Source of the DNA: Novosphingobium sp. PP1Y
GTDB taxonomy: Bacteria; Pseudomonadota; Alphaproteobacteria; Sphingomonadales; Sphingomonadaceae
NCBI RefSeq assembly: GCF_000253255.1
Contig: NC_015580.1
Coordinates: 2,245,001-2,309,000 of the forward strand
DNA: 64,000 bases
Direction: 5' to 3'
Made by a program: the position numbers and the translations under genes. The notes below the pieces were generated by a model. That model made no database searches. It was given only the letters and a program-made list of their open reading frames with translations, and was not told the origin of the DNA. Shown piece after piece: positions 7,625-15,795 of the stretch (positions within the stretch are counted from its first letter, which is position 1; each line of letters starts with the position of its first letter).

Positions 7625-9037
7625 TCAGCGCAGGCGGTTGAGGATGCCGCGCGCGAAGGTGGTCAGGGTATCGTCGCGCGCGCCCATCACGACGATGCGG
7701 TCCCCGGGGCGGGCCATCTCGACGATGCGATCCGCGCAATCGCTGCGGGCGGGAACGTGCTCGGCTTTCCCGCCCGCCTCGCGGATCAGGCGCACGATGC
7801 GTTCGCTGCCCTGGGAACGGTCGACCGTACCGCCGAAATAGACCGGATCGCAAAGGATCGTGATGTCCTCGGGGCCCAGCCTGGCCGCAAGCACTTCGGC
7901 CAGTTCCGCGCCCATCTGGCGCAAGGGGCCGAAGCCATGGGGCTGGAAGAAGGCGATCACACGTCCCTCATGTGCTTTGAGCGTCGCCAGCGTGGCCGAA
8001 ACCTTGTCCGGATTGTGCCCGAAATCGTCGATCACGGTCACGCCCGAGGGCGAAGTGCCGACGATGTCGAACCGGCGCGCCAGCCCCTCGAACGATCCGA
8101 GCGCAGCCACGGCGTCGGCCACACCGACACCGCAGGCATTGGCAGCGGCAATCGCGGCCAGCGCGTTGTAGAGGTTATGGCGTCCCGGTACCCTGAGCTT
8201 GAGCGCATGGGCCGATCCGTCGCGCCGGTCGGTGATCGTGGCGGCAAGGCCGGTTGCGCCCTCGGCGATTTCTCCTGCTACGATCTGCGCCTCGGGCGAG
8301 GCAATCCCGAAGGTTACCAGCTTGCGAGCCCGCGGCGCGAGCGCGGCAGTCTCGGCATCGTCGAGATTGATCGCGGCAGTTTCGGCATGAGCGAGGAAAT
8401 CGCCGAAGAGCTGGCGCAGTTCCTCCAGGCTCTTGTGATCGAGGCTGACATTGCCGAGTACGGCCACCTTGGGCCGGTACAGTGCGATCGAGCCGTCGCT
8501 TTCGTCGACTTCGGAGACGAAGACGTCGCCTTGGCCCACCCGCGCGCTCGCGAAAGGCGCGTCGGGCGTGGCGAAGTTCTTCATCACCGCGCCGTTCATG
8601 ATCGTCGGGTCTCGTCCGGCCTCGGTCAGGATCCACCCGGTCATGCCGGTAACGGTCGACTTGCCGCTGGTCCCGCCGATGGCGATTCCCGCCGGGGCAG
8701 CATTGAACAGGGTCGCCAGCAGCTCGGCCCGGCTCATGCGCGCGCAGCCCAGTTCCCCGGAGCGCACGACTTCGGGCACGGTATCCTCGACCGCAGCGGA
8801 GGCCACGAGCGTCTGCGCGCTGGAGCGCATGCCGCTGCCGTCCTGCGGGAACAGGGTGAAGCCCAGCTCTTCCAGCCACGCGAATTTCTCCGGTGTGCGC
8901 CCTTGGTCCCGGCTGCGGTCGGAGCCCTCGACTTGCGCGCCCAGGCCCTTGAGAATCAGGGCCAGCGGAAGCATGCCCGAGCCGCCGATTCCGCAGAAAA
9001 ACCAGGGATGGGTCGTGAGGGCTTTCGTGTCTGTCAT
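7625..9037 (-). CDS. Mur ligase family protein, MurC/Mpl-like
   Basis: 470 residues from the ATG at 9037 (MTDTKALTTHPWFFCGIGG). The frame stays open much further upstream, but that part is antisense to two clear genes. Domain 1 (about 10-110) has the UDP-MurNAc-binding GIGGSGMLPLA loop. Domain 2 has the ATP P-loop GGTSGKSTVTGM, a VSEVDESDGS acidic motif and GNVSLDHKS. Domain 3 starts near VIDDFGHNPDKV. MurC and Mpl share this architecture: MurC adds L-alanine to UDP-MurNAc, while Mpl re-attaches recovered tripeptide. The divergent LD-carboxypeptidase gene 54 nt away favours a recycling (Mpl) role, but that is inference. No good ribosome binding site is seen. Confidence 0.82.
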   Translation of the reverse strand: MTDTKALTTHPWFFCGIGGSGMLPLALILKGLGAQVEGSDRSRDQGRTPEKFAWLEELGFTLFPQDGSGMRSSAQTLVASAAVEDTVPEVVRSGELGCARMSRAELLATLFNAAPAGIAIGGTSGKSTVTGMTGWILTEAGRDPTIMNGAVMKNFATPDAPFASARVGQGDVFVSEVDESDGSIALYRPKVAVLGNVSLDHKSLEELRQLFGDFLAHAETAAINLDDAETAALAPRARKLVTFGIASPEAQIVAGEIAEGATGLAATITDRRDGSAHALKLRVPGRHNLYNALAAIAAANACGVGVADAVAALGSFEGLARRFDIVGTSPSGVTVIDDFGHNPDKVSATLATLKAHEGRVIAFFQPHGFGPLRQMGAELAEVLAARLGPEDITILCDPVYFGGTVDRSQGSERIVRLIREAGGKAEHVPARSDCADRIVEMARPGDRIVVMGARDDTLTTFARGILNRLR

Positions 9038-9091
9038 GTGCGCTTCGGTATGCGGCCTTGCCCGTCCTGACAACCTCGATAGGAAGGGAGC

Positions 9092-9895
9092 ATGACCCGC
9101 ATCGCAGTTTGTGCACCGTCCACCCCGATCACCCACGAGGACGCCGAACGCGTCGCGGCTCTGGCGGCCGTGGAATTTCCCGGTTTGGAGTTGCATGTTC
9201 ACCCGCAGTGCTTCGAAGTCGAAGGCCATTTCGCCGGCAGCGACTCGCGGCGTCTCGATGTGCTGGTGGATTGCGCGAACGATCCGGGCTTCGATGCTGT
9301 GTGGTTCGCGCGAGGAGGCTATGGAGCCTGCCGGATTGCCGAGGATGCGATAGACCGCTTCTCCCATGTCGCGCAGAACAAGACCTGGCTGGGCTATTCC
9401 GATGCCGGCTACCTGCTCGGCGCTTTCTATCGCGCGAGGATCGGCAAATCCGTACATGCGCCGATGCTTGCCGACATCCGGCGGCAAGGCGGCGAGGATG
9501 CGATCCGCCGCACGCTGGGCTTCATTGGCGGAGACAGATCGGGCCTCGAACCTTCGTTGGAGAGCCATCCGAGTGTGGCCTTCAACCTCATGACGCTCTC
9601 GATGCTGTGCGGGACGCGGCTGATGCCTGGCCTCGCCCGGCACGTCGTGATGGTCGAGGAAGTTTCCGAGTATCTCTACGCTGTGGACCGGCTCTTCTTT
9701 CATCTGACTGCGCATCTGGGCGGCATTGCCGGCCTGCGCCTCGGGCGGGTGAGCGACGTTCCCGAGAACGACCGGCCCTTCGGCTGCGATGCCGAGGAGA
9801 TCGCCCGCCACTGGTGCGAACGCCACGCGATCCCGTTCCTGGGATCGGCCGACATCGGGCATGACGCAGCCAATAAGATAGTTCCCTTCGGCTGA
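9092..9895 (+). CDS. ldcA: Peptidase S66 family LD-carboxypeptidase
   Basis: 267 residues, somewhat shorter than E. coli LdcA. Family members remove the terminal D-Ala from muropeptide tetrapeptides in the cytoplasm during murein recycling. The S66 triad is visible: Ser103 in GYSDAGYL, Glu189 or Glu190 in VMVEEVSEY, and His257 in ADIGHDAANK. WFARGGYG near 71-78 is the conserved loop before the nucleophile. AGGAAGGGAG precedes the start. Divergent from a Mur ligase gene with 54 nt between start codons, which suggests a shared promoter region and a shared pathway. Confidence 0.9.
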   Translation: MTRIAVCAPSTPITHEDAERVAALAAVEFPGLELHVHPQCFEVEGHFAGSDSRRLDVLVDCANDPGFDAVWFARGGYGACRIAEDAIDRFSHVAQNKTWLGYSDAGYLLGAFYRARIGKSVHAPMLADIRRQGGEDAIRRTLGFIGGDRSGLEPSLESHPSVAFNLMTLSMLCGTRLMPGLARHVVMVEEVSEYLYAVDRLFFHLTAHLGGIAGLRLGRVSDVPENDRPFGCDAEEIARHWCERHAIPFLGSADIGHDAANKIVPFG

Positions 9896-9940
9896 AGAGA
9901 AGCGCAGCATCGCTCCCGACAAGAATACCGAGGAGAGACG

Positions 9941-10468
9941 ATGCCGAACCTTCCGATCCGCCAGATCGCCTACTTCGTGCCCGACATCCGCGCCGCCGCC
10001 CTGGCTCATAGCGAGACCTTCGGCTCGGGCCCTTACTTCGTGGCCGAACATATTCCGCTGACCCGGGCCTTGCACCGGGGTGTCGAGCGCGAACTCGATC
10101 ATTCCAGTGCCTACGGTCAGTGGGGCGAAGTGATGATCGAGTTCTGCCAGCAGAATAATCCTGGGCCGTCGGCCTTTCACGACGTCTATCCGGAAGGATC
10201 GGGGCAGGGCGGGATGCACCATGTCGCGCTCTTCGTGGACGACGTGGCGCAGGCGGCCGCCGAATTTGAGGCGCAGGGCCATGAAATCGCCCTCGACGCC
10301 GCGATGACCGATGGCTTCCGTTATGTTTTCGTCGATACGATCGCGCGCTATGGCCACATGCTCGAACTTTATCAGCCGGTAGAGTCGCTTACGGGCTTCT
10401 ATGACTATGTCCGCAAGTGCGCCGGAGACATGTCGAAGGGCGTGATCCGCGAGATTTCCTTCAACTGA
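9941..10468 (+). CDS. VOC family protein (glyoxalase/dioxygenase fold)
   Basis: 175 residues. The N-terminus IRQIAYFVPDIRAAALAHSE and the later GGMHHVALFVDDVAQAAAEF are the two beta-alpha-beta-beta-beta half motifs of the vicinal oxygen chelate fold. Candidate metal ligands are His206-type positions in GMHHVAL and Glu in HMLELYQP. The substrate is unknown. Start ATG at 9941 with a GAGGAG site 5 nt upstream. It lies 45 nt after the LD-carboxypeptidase gene on the same strand, with no obvious functional link. Confidence 0.82.
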   Translation: MPNLPIRQIAYFVPDIRAAALAHSETFGSGPYFVAEHIPLTRALHRGVERELDHSSAYGQWGEVMIEFCQQNNPGPSAFHDVYPEGSGQGGMHHVALFVDDVAQAAAEFEAQGHEIALDAAMTDGFRYVFVDTIARYGHMLELYQPVESLTGFYDYVRKCAGDMSKGVIREISFN

Positions 10469-10590
10469 TGTGAGCCACAAGGGGGTTGCCCTCAGGGCCC
10501 TGTGACAATAAGCGCTGCCGCTTTCCTCGTCAGGACAGCTTCCACGCAGGAGCCTTGGCCGCAAACCCGCGAGGATGGAGGACAGATAAG

Positions 10591-11526
10591 ATGCGTGCTT
10601 TTGTTTTTCCGGGGCAGGGCAGCCAGAAGGTCGGCATGGGTGCAGAACTTGCCCAAGCCAGCGCGGTCGCCCGCGAGGTTTTCGAAGAGGTCGACGACGC
10701 ACTCGGCCAGGGCCTGTTCAAGATCATGACGCAGGGCCCCGAAGAGGAACTGACCCTTACCGAGAACGCCCAGCCGGCGATCATGGCCAATGCCATTGCA
10801 GTGCTGCGCGTTTTGGAAAAGGAAGGCGGGATCGCGCTGGCGGACAAGGCGGACTTCGTCGCCGGCCACTCGCTGGGTGAATATACCGCGCTGTGCGCTG
10901 CCGGGGCCTTCAGCCTTGCCGACACCGCGCGCCTGCTGAAGCGGCGCGGCCAGTCGATGCAGGCAGCCGTGCCGGTGGGCGTGGGCGCCATGGCGGCGCT
11001 GCTGGGTGCCGACATCGAGAAGGCGACTGCACTGGCCGAGGCTGCTGCCGAGGGCGAAGTCTGCGCCGTCGCCAATGACAACGATCCCACCCAGGTCGTG
11101 ATCTCGGGCCACAAGGGCGCGATCGAGCGCGCTATCGGCCTCGTCAAGGATTTCGGTATCAAGCGCGGCATTGCGCTGCCGGTTTCCGCGCCGTTCCACT
11201 GCCCGCTGATGCAGCCGGCTGCCGATGCCATGGCCGAGGCGCTGGAAAAGACCGCACCCGGCACCTTGCAGGTCGCGCTCTTCGCCAACGTGACTGCGGG
11301 CGTCGTCACCGATCCCGCGGAAGTGCGCCGCCTGCTCGTCGAGCAGGTCACCGGCCGCGTGCGCTGGCGCGAAAGCGCGATCGCGATGAAGGAAGCGGGC
11401 GTCGAGAACTTCGTCGAGATCGGCGGCAAGGTCGTCGGCCCGATGATCAAGCGTTCGGCTGGCGAGGTCGAAGTCGCCTCGGCTACCTCGATGGCCGAGA
11501 TCGAAGAACTGGCAAAGGTATTGTGA
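10591..11526 (+). CDS. fabD: Malonyl-CoA:ACP transacylase
   Basis: 311 residues from the ATG at 10591 (MRAFVFPGQGSQKVGMG), with GGAGGA 8 nt upstream. A reading from 10486 would add 35 unrelated residues. The enzyme loads malonate onto acyl carrier protein for fatty acid synthesis. The nucleophile elbow GHSLGE places the active Ser at residue 94. The conserved arginine lies in LLKRRGQSMQ and the catalytic His in SAPFHCPLM. fabG follows 128 nt later; fabH and acpP are not here. Confidence 0.96.
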   Translation: MRAFVFPGQGSQKVGMGAELAQASAVAREVFEEVDDALGQGLFKIMTQGPEEELTLTENAQPAIMANAIAVLRVLEKEGGIALADKADFVAGHSLGEYTALCAAGAFSLADTARLLKRRGQSMQAAVPVGVGAMAALLGADIEKATALAEAAAEGEVCAVANDNDPTQVVISGHKGAIERAIGLVKDFGIKRGIALPVSAPFHCPLMQPAADAMAEALEKTAPGTLQVALFANVTAGVVTDPAEVRRLLVEQVTGRVRWRESAIAMKEAGVENFVEIGGKVVGPMIKRSAGEVEVASATSMAEIEELAKVL

Positions 11527-11534
11527 AAACGTCG

Positions 11535-11553
11535 TCCCGGGCTTGACCCGGGA
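11535..11553. repeat. Intergenic palindromic hairpin between fabD and fabG
   Basis: TCCCGGG-CTTGA-CCCGGGA, a perfect 7-bp stem with a 5-nt loop, starts 8 nt after fabD. Short inverted repeats of this style are dispersed between genes in many sphingomonads. It may act as a REP-like element or a weak terminator; only one copy is present in the window. Confidence 0.5.
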
Positions 11554-11654
11554 GCACTGGCGGTTCGAAGAGACTGCGGTCTGCCGAATGCGCCAGCGAT
11601 GCCGGTTCCGCGCTTGCCGGAAGGTGCCGCACGACGTCTCAAGGAGTTTCACCA

Positions 11655-12419
11655 ATGTTCGATCTTCACGGAATGACTGCTCTTGTAACCGGCGCCTCGG
11701 GCGGCATCGGTTCCTCGATCGCCCGCGCGCTCGCCTCGCAGGGCGCCCGCCTCGTGATTTCCGGTTCCAACGCCGAAAAGCTGCGGATTTTCCGCGATGA
11801 GCTGGACGAGCACACCCCGCAGCACCTGCAGGAAGTCGACCATGTCGCCATCGCCTGCAACCTGTCGAACCCCGAAGACGTCGAGAAGCTGGTTCCGGCC
11901 GCACTCGAGACGCTCGGCAAGATCGACATCCTCGTCAACAATGCGGGCATCACGCGCGACAACCTCGCCATGCGCATGAAGGACGAGGAGTGGGACGCGG
12001 TGATCAAGGTCAACCTCGAATCCACCTTCCGCCTGATGCGCGCGGTGACCAAGCCGATGATGAAGGCCCGCTTCGGCCGCATCATCAACGTCACTTCGGT
12101 CGTCGGCACCACCGGCAATCCGGGGCAGATGAACTATTGCGCGGCGAAGGGCGGCATCACCGCCATGTCGAAGAGCCTCGCTCAGGAACTTGCCAGCCGC
12201 AACGTGACCGTGAACTGCATCGCGCCGGGCTTCATCCGCACCGCGATGACCGACGTGCTGCCCGATGCCCAGAAGGAAGCGCTCAATGCGAAGATCCCGA
12301 TGGGCCGCATGGGCGAGGGCGACGACATCGCAGCCGCCACCGTGTTCCTGGCTTCGAAGGAAGCCGGCTACGTCACCGGCCAGACGATCCACGTCAACGG
12401 CGGCATGGTGATGATCTGA
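11655..12419 (+). CDS. fabG: 3-oxoacyl-[acyl-carrier-protein] reductase
   Basis: 254 residues. A short-chain dehydrogenase that reduces 3-oxoacyl-ACP with NADPH in fatty acid elongation. The cofactor motif GASGGIG is at 13-19 and NNAG at 95-98. The catalytic residues are Ser148 in NVTSVVG, with Tyr161 and Lys165 in NYCAAKGG. The FabG-typical PGFIRTAMTDVL follows. Start ATG at 11655 has AAGGAG 9 nt upstream. Its position after fabD supports FabG rather than another SDR. Confidence 0.94.
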   Translation: MFDLHGMTALVTGASGGIGSSIARALASQGARLVISGSNAEKLRIFRDELDEHTPQHLQEVDHVAIACNLSNPEDVEKLVPAALETLGKIDILVNNAGITRDNLAMRMKDEEWDAVIKVNLESTFRLMRAVTKPMMKARFGRIINVTSVVGTTGNPGQMNYCAAKGGITAMSKSLAQELASRNVTVNCIAPGFIRTAMTDVLPDAQKEALNAKIPMGRMGEGDDIAAATVFLASKEAGYVTGQTIHVNGGMVMI

Positions 12420-12434
12420 CAGGGTTTCAGGTGG

Positions 12435-12462
12435 CGAGGGAGCGTCTCAGATTTCTCCCTCG
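12435..12462. terminator. Possible bidirectional hairpin between fabG and the convergent ORF
   Basis: Arms 12435-12442 and 12455-12462 form a perfect 8-bp stem around a 12-nt loop. It overlaps the 3' end of the minus-strand hypothetical gene. No T-run follows on either strand, so it is weak evidence for termination. Confidence 0.3.
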
Positions 12463-12854
12463 TCGCCCACGATCCTGGCCTCGAGTTGACCGGCCAAGGC
12501 GCGCGCGGTGACCAGCAGCGGGTCGTCGCTGCTTTCCGGCGCAGTGAAGTGGATCGACCCGTGAGGCGACCACCACAGGACCCGCAGCCAGCGGTTGCAG
12601 TCCTCTCGGAAAATTTCGGCATCGCCGCCCCGGTTGGGGATGATCACGTTTTCCTTGGTCAGCGGATTGCGCACCGAGGCATCGCCGACGCACAGGCGCA
12701 CGCCATCGACATTGTCGATGGCCTCGCTCCATTCCTTGAGGGAGATCGGGCGCGCTTCTCCGTCTCGTGTCTCGCGTTCGATGCGCAGGAAGTTGGCCAA
12801 GTCACTCCTTTCCCGGTCGTCCGGTTCGCTCGCGATGCGGTGTGCGTGGTACAT
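12447..12854 (-). CDS. Hypothetical protein
   Basis: 135 residues from the ATG at 12854; a TTG at 12878 could add 8 more. I do not recognise the family. The sequence is balanced and soluble-looking: a charged N-terminal third with DLANFLRIERETRDGEA, then ISLKEWSEAIDNVDGVRL, ENVIIPNRGGDAEIF and LRVLWWSPHGSIHF. There is no signal peptide or membrane segment. Codon third positions are GC-rich as in neighbouring real genes, which supports coding. It is convergent with fabG and divergent from dnaN. Confidence 0.6.
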   Translation of the reverse strand: MYHAHRIASEPDDRERSDLANFLRIERETRDGEARPISLKEWSEAIDNVDGVRLCVGDASVRNPLTKENVIIPNRGGDAEIFREDCNRWLRVLWWSPHGSIHFTAPESSDDPLLVTARALAGQLEARIVGDEGEI

Positions 12855-13079
12855 GTGACCTAATGGATGCCGGGGCAACCCCGTCCTGCTTCGGGACGAG
12901 GGATCGGGGGTGAAGTGACCAAGGTCCGAAAATCGCGGGAAAACTCCGCATTTATCCCCAGATTCGCCGGAATGCCCGCACTTGATGCTTGCCGCTTCGC
13001 TGCGGTGCGTTAGAGATATTCGTCCTGAAATTCGGGATCACCCGATCCCTAGGCCTAGCAAGGGGGACCTGAGGCTATC

Positions 13080-14198
13080 ATGAAGGCCACGATCGAACGT
13101 TCCACGCTCCTGCGATGCCTGTCCCACGTGCAGTCAGTCGTTGAGCGGCGCAATACCATTCCCATTCTCTCGAACGTGCTGATCGAGGCAGCCGCGGGTG
13201 GTTCACTGCGGATCATGGCGACCGACCTGGACATCCAGGTGGTTGAGAACCTGAGCGCGGTCTCGGTCGACACGCCGGGATCGGTCACGGTTTCCGCGCA
13301 CCTTCTTTTCGACATTGCCCGCAAGCTGCCCGAAGGCAGTCAGGTCAGTCTTGATGCCGCCGACAACCGCATGGTCGTGAAGGCCGGGCGCAGCCGCTTC
13401 CAGCTTCCGACCCTGCCGCGTGACGACTTCCCGGTCATCGCCGAGGGCGAATTGCCGACGAGCTTCGAGATCCCTGCCGCCACCCTGGCGCAGATGATCG
13501 ACCGAACCCGTTTCGCAATCTCGACCGAGGAAACGCGCTACTATCTCAACGGTATCTTCCTGCATGTCTCGGACGAGGAATTGAAGGCCGCGGCCACTGA
13601 CGGTCACCGTCTCGCCCGCTTCACGATCAAGCGTCCCGACGGCGCAGAGGGCATGCCCGACGTGATCGTTCCGCGCAAATGCGTGGCCGAACTGCGCAAG
13701 CTGTTGGAAGAGGCGCTGGACACCAATGTCCTGATCGACCTGTCGGCCTCGAAGATCCGCTTCACGCTGGGTGGTGAGAACGGCGTCGTCCTGACCAGCA
13801 AGCTGATCGACGGAACCTTCCCGGACTATACGCGGGTCATCCCGACCGGGAACGACAAGCTGCTGCGGGTCGATCCGCGCAGCTTCTTCGAGGGCGTGGA
13901 CCGCGTGGCGACGATCGCCACCGAAAAGACCCGTGCAGTGAAGATGGCGCTTGAGCCGGACCGCGTCACGCTTTCGGTGACCTCGCCCGACAACGGCACC
14001 GCGGCTGAGGAAGTCCCTGCCGAATACGCTTCGGAAGGCTTCGAGATCGGCTTCAATGCCAATTACCTCAAGGACATCCTCGGCCAGATCGAGGGTGACA
14101 GCGTGGAAATGCACCTCGCTGACGCCGGTGCGCCGACACTCATCCGTCAGGATGAAAAGAGCCCGGCGCTCTACGTCCTGATGCCGATGCGTGTCTGA
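13080..14198 (+). CDS. dnaN: DNA polymerase III beta subunit (sliding clamp)
   Basis: 372 residues, the standard length. It forms the ring-shaped dimer that tethers polymerase III to DNA. Recognised by MKATIERSTLLRCLSHVQSVVERRNTIPILSN at the start (quoted in parts), VSAHLLFDIARKLP, TRYYLNGIFLH, ATDGHRLAR and the C-terminal LYVLMPMRV. dnaA and recF are not adjacent, as is common in alphaproteobacteria. A strong terminator follows, so it is monocistronic. The 225 nt upstream contain a GGGATC-ACCC-GATCCC inverted repeat near 13036-13051. Confidence 0.97.
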   Translation: MKATIERSTLLRCLSHVQSVVERRNTIPILSNVLIEAAAGGSLRIMATDLDIQVVENLSAVSVDTPGSVTVSAHLLFDIARKLPEGSQVSLDAADNRMVVKAGRSRFQLPTLPRDDFPVIAEGELPTSFEIPAATLAQMIDRTRFAISTEETRYYLNGIFLHVSDEELKAAATDGHRLARFTIKRPDGAEGMPDVIVPRKCVAELRKLLEEALDTNVLIDLSASKIRFTLGGENGVVLTSKLIDGTFPDYTRVIPTGNDKLLRVDPRSFFEGVDRVATIATEKTRAVKMALEPDRVTLSVTSPDNGTAAEEVPAEYASEGFEIGFNANYLKDILGQIEGDSVEMHLADAGAPTLIRQDEKSPALYVLMPMRV

Positions 14199-14222
14199 CC
14201 GCAAGGTTCTGGAACAAGCCAG

Positions 14223-14260
14223 AAGGGCCGGAGTGACAAGCTTCCGGCCCTTTTCCTTTT
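14223..14260 (+). terminator. Rho-independent terminator of dnaN
   Basis: Perfect 10-bp stem (14223-14232 with 14243-14252), 10-nt loop, then a T-rich tail TTTTCCTTTT. It lies 24 nt after the dnaN stop codon. Confidence 0.9.
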
Positions 14261-14331
14261 CAGGCATTTGACAGGATCGCTCGCAGGCCACAGCCTCCAT
14301 CCTGCACGCTAGCCGGAGACGAGGAGGCATG

Positions 14332-15768
14332 ATGGGGACCCAAACGAGGCCAGGTCGGGTGAGCGGCCTACGGTCATGGCGCCTCATGCCGGCCGTGCTC
14401 CTGTTGATTATCGGGGCAAGCGCTGCCTTTCCATCGAGTGCGCGTGCCGCGCTGCTGCCGAGCCTGGATCAGGGCGCAACGCCCAGTCCTGCACCGACGC
14501 AGGCGCAGACGATCGACGCCACCAGCGACAGCGGTTCGGACGAGCGGATCGCGCGGCGCATCGAGGGCATTTTCGCGGCCGTGCCGAACCTGAACCGCGT
14601 CACCGTTTCCGTGCAGCAGGGCGTGGTGAGCCTGGGTGGCAAGGTCACGGCTGTCGAGGATATCGGCCGCGCCGAGCAGATCGCATCGCGCATTCTGGGT
14701 GTGGTCACGGTAGAGAACGGCATAAAGCGCGACGTTTCGGTTGGGCAGAGCGTCCAGTCGCTCGGTGTCTTTTCCCAGAAGTTCTCCGATTTCGTGAAGA
14801 TGTTGCCGCTGGTTGCGGCGGCGCTGGTGGTCGCGCTGGTCATCTCTTTGATCGGTTATGTCCTCGCTTCCCTGACATGGATCTGGCGGCGGCTCGCGCC
14901 CAGCAATTTTCTCACCGAACTCATCGCCAGCGCCATCCGCTTCGTCTTCGTGACCGGCGGCCTCGTCATCGGGCTGCAGATGCTGGGAGCCGGAGCCCTC
15001 TTGGGAGCAGTGCTCGGCGGGGCGGGCATCGTCGGTATCGCGCTGGGTTTTGCCATGCGCGACACGATCGAGAATTACGTTTCGTCAGTCATGCTTTCGG
15101 TGCGGCAACCCTTCCGCGCCAACGACTGGGTCGTCATCGACCAGTACGAGGGGCGGGTTATCCGCCTGACGAGTCGCGCCACGATCCTGATGACGCTGGA
15201 CGGCAACCACCTGCGCATTCCCAATGGCATGGTCTTCAAGGCGGTGATCCTCAACTACACCCGCAATCCGCAGCGGCGCTTCGATTTCGAACTGGGGATC
15301 GATGCCGATTCCGATCCGACCGCGGCACGGCAACTGGGCGTAGATGCGCTGACGAAACTCGACTTCGTCCTGACCGATCCGCCACCGGCCGCGCGGCTGG
15401 AAAACGTCGGCGACTCCAACATCGTCCTGCGCTTTCTGGGCTGGATCGACCAGGAGAAGACCGATTGGTACAAGGCGCGCAGCCAGGCCATTCCCACCGT
15501 CAAGGCGGCGCTGGAATCGGCCGGATTCGCCTTGCCCGAACCGATCTACCGCCTGCGCTTCGACCAGCAGGCACCGCTCAACCTGCTCGACGTTACCGGC
15601 AAGGCTGTGCCCGAGATTGAGCCGGCCCCCGCGGCGACAGATCTCCCACCTGTCACTGCCGAACACGTCGCCCCAGACGACGAGATCAGCGAGATGATCG
15701 CGAAGGAACGCAGGGCAGGGCGCGAGGCGGAGAAGGACCTGCTCGATTCGAGGAGGCCCGTGGAATAG
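14332..15768 (+). CDS. MscS-type mechanosensitive channel with N-terminal BON domain
   Basis: 478 residues from the second of two adjacent ATGs. AGGAGG at 14322-14327 is only 1 nt from the first ATG and 4 nt from this one. A signal-like hydrophobic segment (about 18-45) precedes a periplasmic BON domain (about 65-135: RRIEGIFAAVPNL, VSVQQGVVSLGGKV). Three hydrophobic segments follow near 160-185, 200-225 and 225-245. The pore helix and MscS beta domain (GIALGFAMRDTIENYVSSVML, IPNGMVFKAVILNYT) come next. Likely an osmotic safety valve in the inner membrane. The C-terminal 60 residues are charged and unstructured. Confidence 0.88.
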   Translation: MGTQTRPGRVSGLRSWRLMPAVLLLIIGASAAFPSSARAALLPSLDQGATPSPAPTQAQTIDATSDSGSDERIARRIEGIFAAVPNLNRVTVSVQQGVVSLGGKVTAVEDIGRAEQIASRILGVVTVENGIKRDVSVGQSVQSLGVFSQKFSDFVKMLPLVAAALVVALVISLIGYVLASLTWIWRRLAPSNFLTELIASAIRFVFVTGGLVIGLQMLGAGALLGAVLGGAGIVGIALGFAMRDTIENYVSSVMLSVRQPFRANDWVVIDQYEGRVIRLTSRATILMTLDGNHLRIPNGMVFKAVILNYTRNPQRRFDFELGIDADSDPTAARQLGVDALTKLDFVLTDPPPAARLENVGDSNIVLRFLGWIDQEKTDWYKARSQAIPTVKAALESAGFALPEPIYRLRFDQQAPLNLLDVTGKAVPEIEPAPAATDLPPVTAEHVAPDDEISEMIAKERRAGREAEKDLLDSRRPVE

Positions 15769-15795
15769 CGCCGCGAGCCTCCTTCGCGGCAGACC

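Noticed and set aside
7625..10702. A 1025-codon minus-strand open frame across the Mur ligase, LD-carboxypeptidase and VOC genes
   Set aside because: Only the part below 9037 codes for a recognisable protein; the rest is antisense to two clear genes and open because of high GC.
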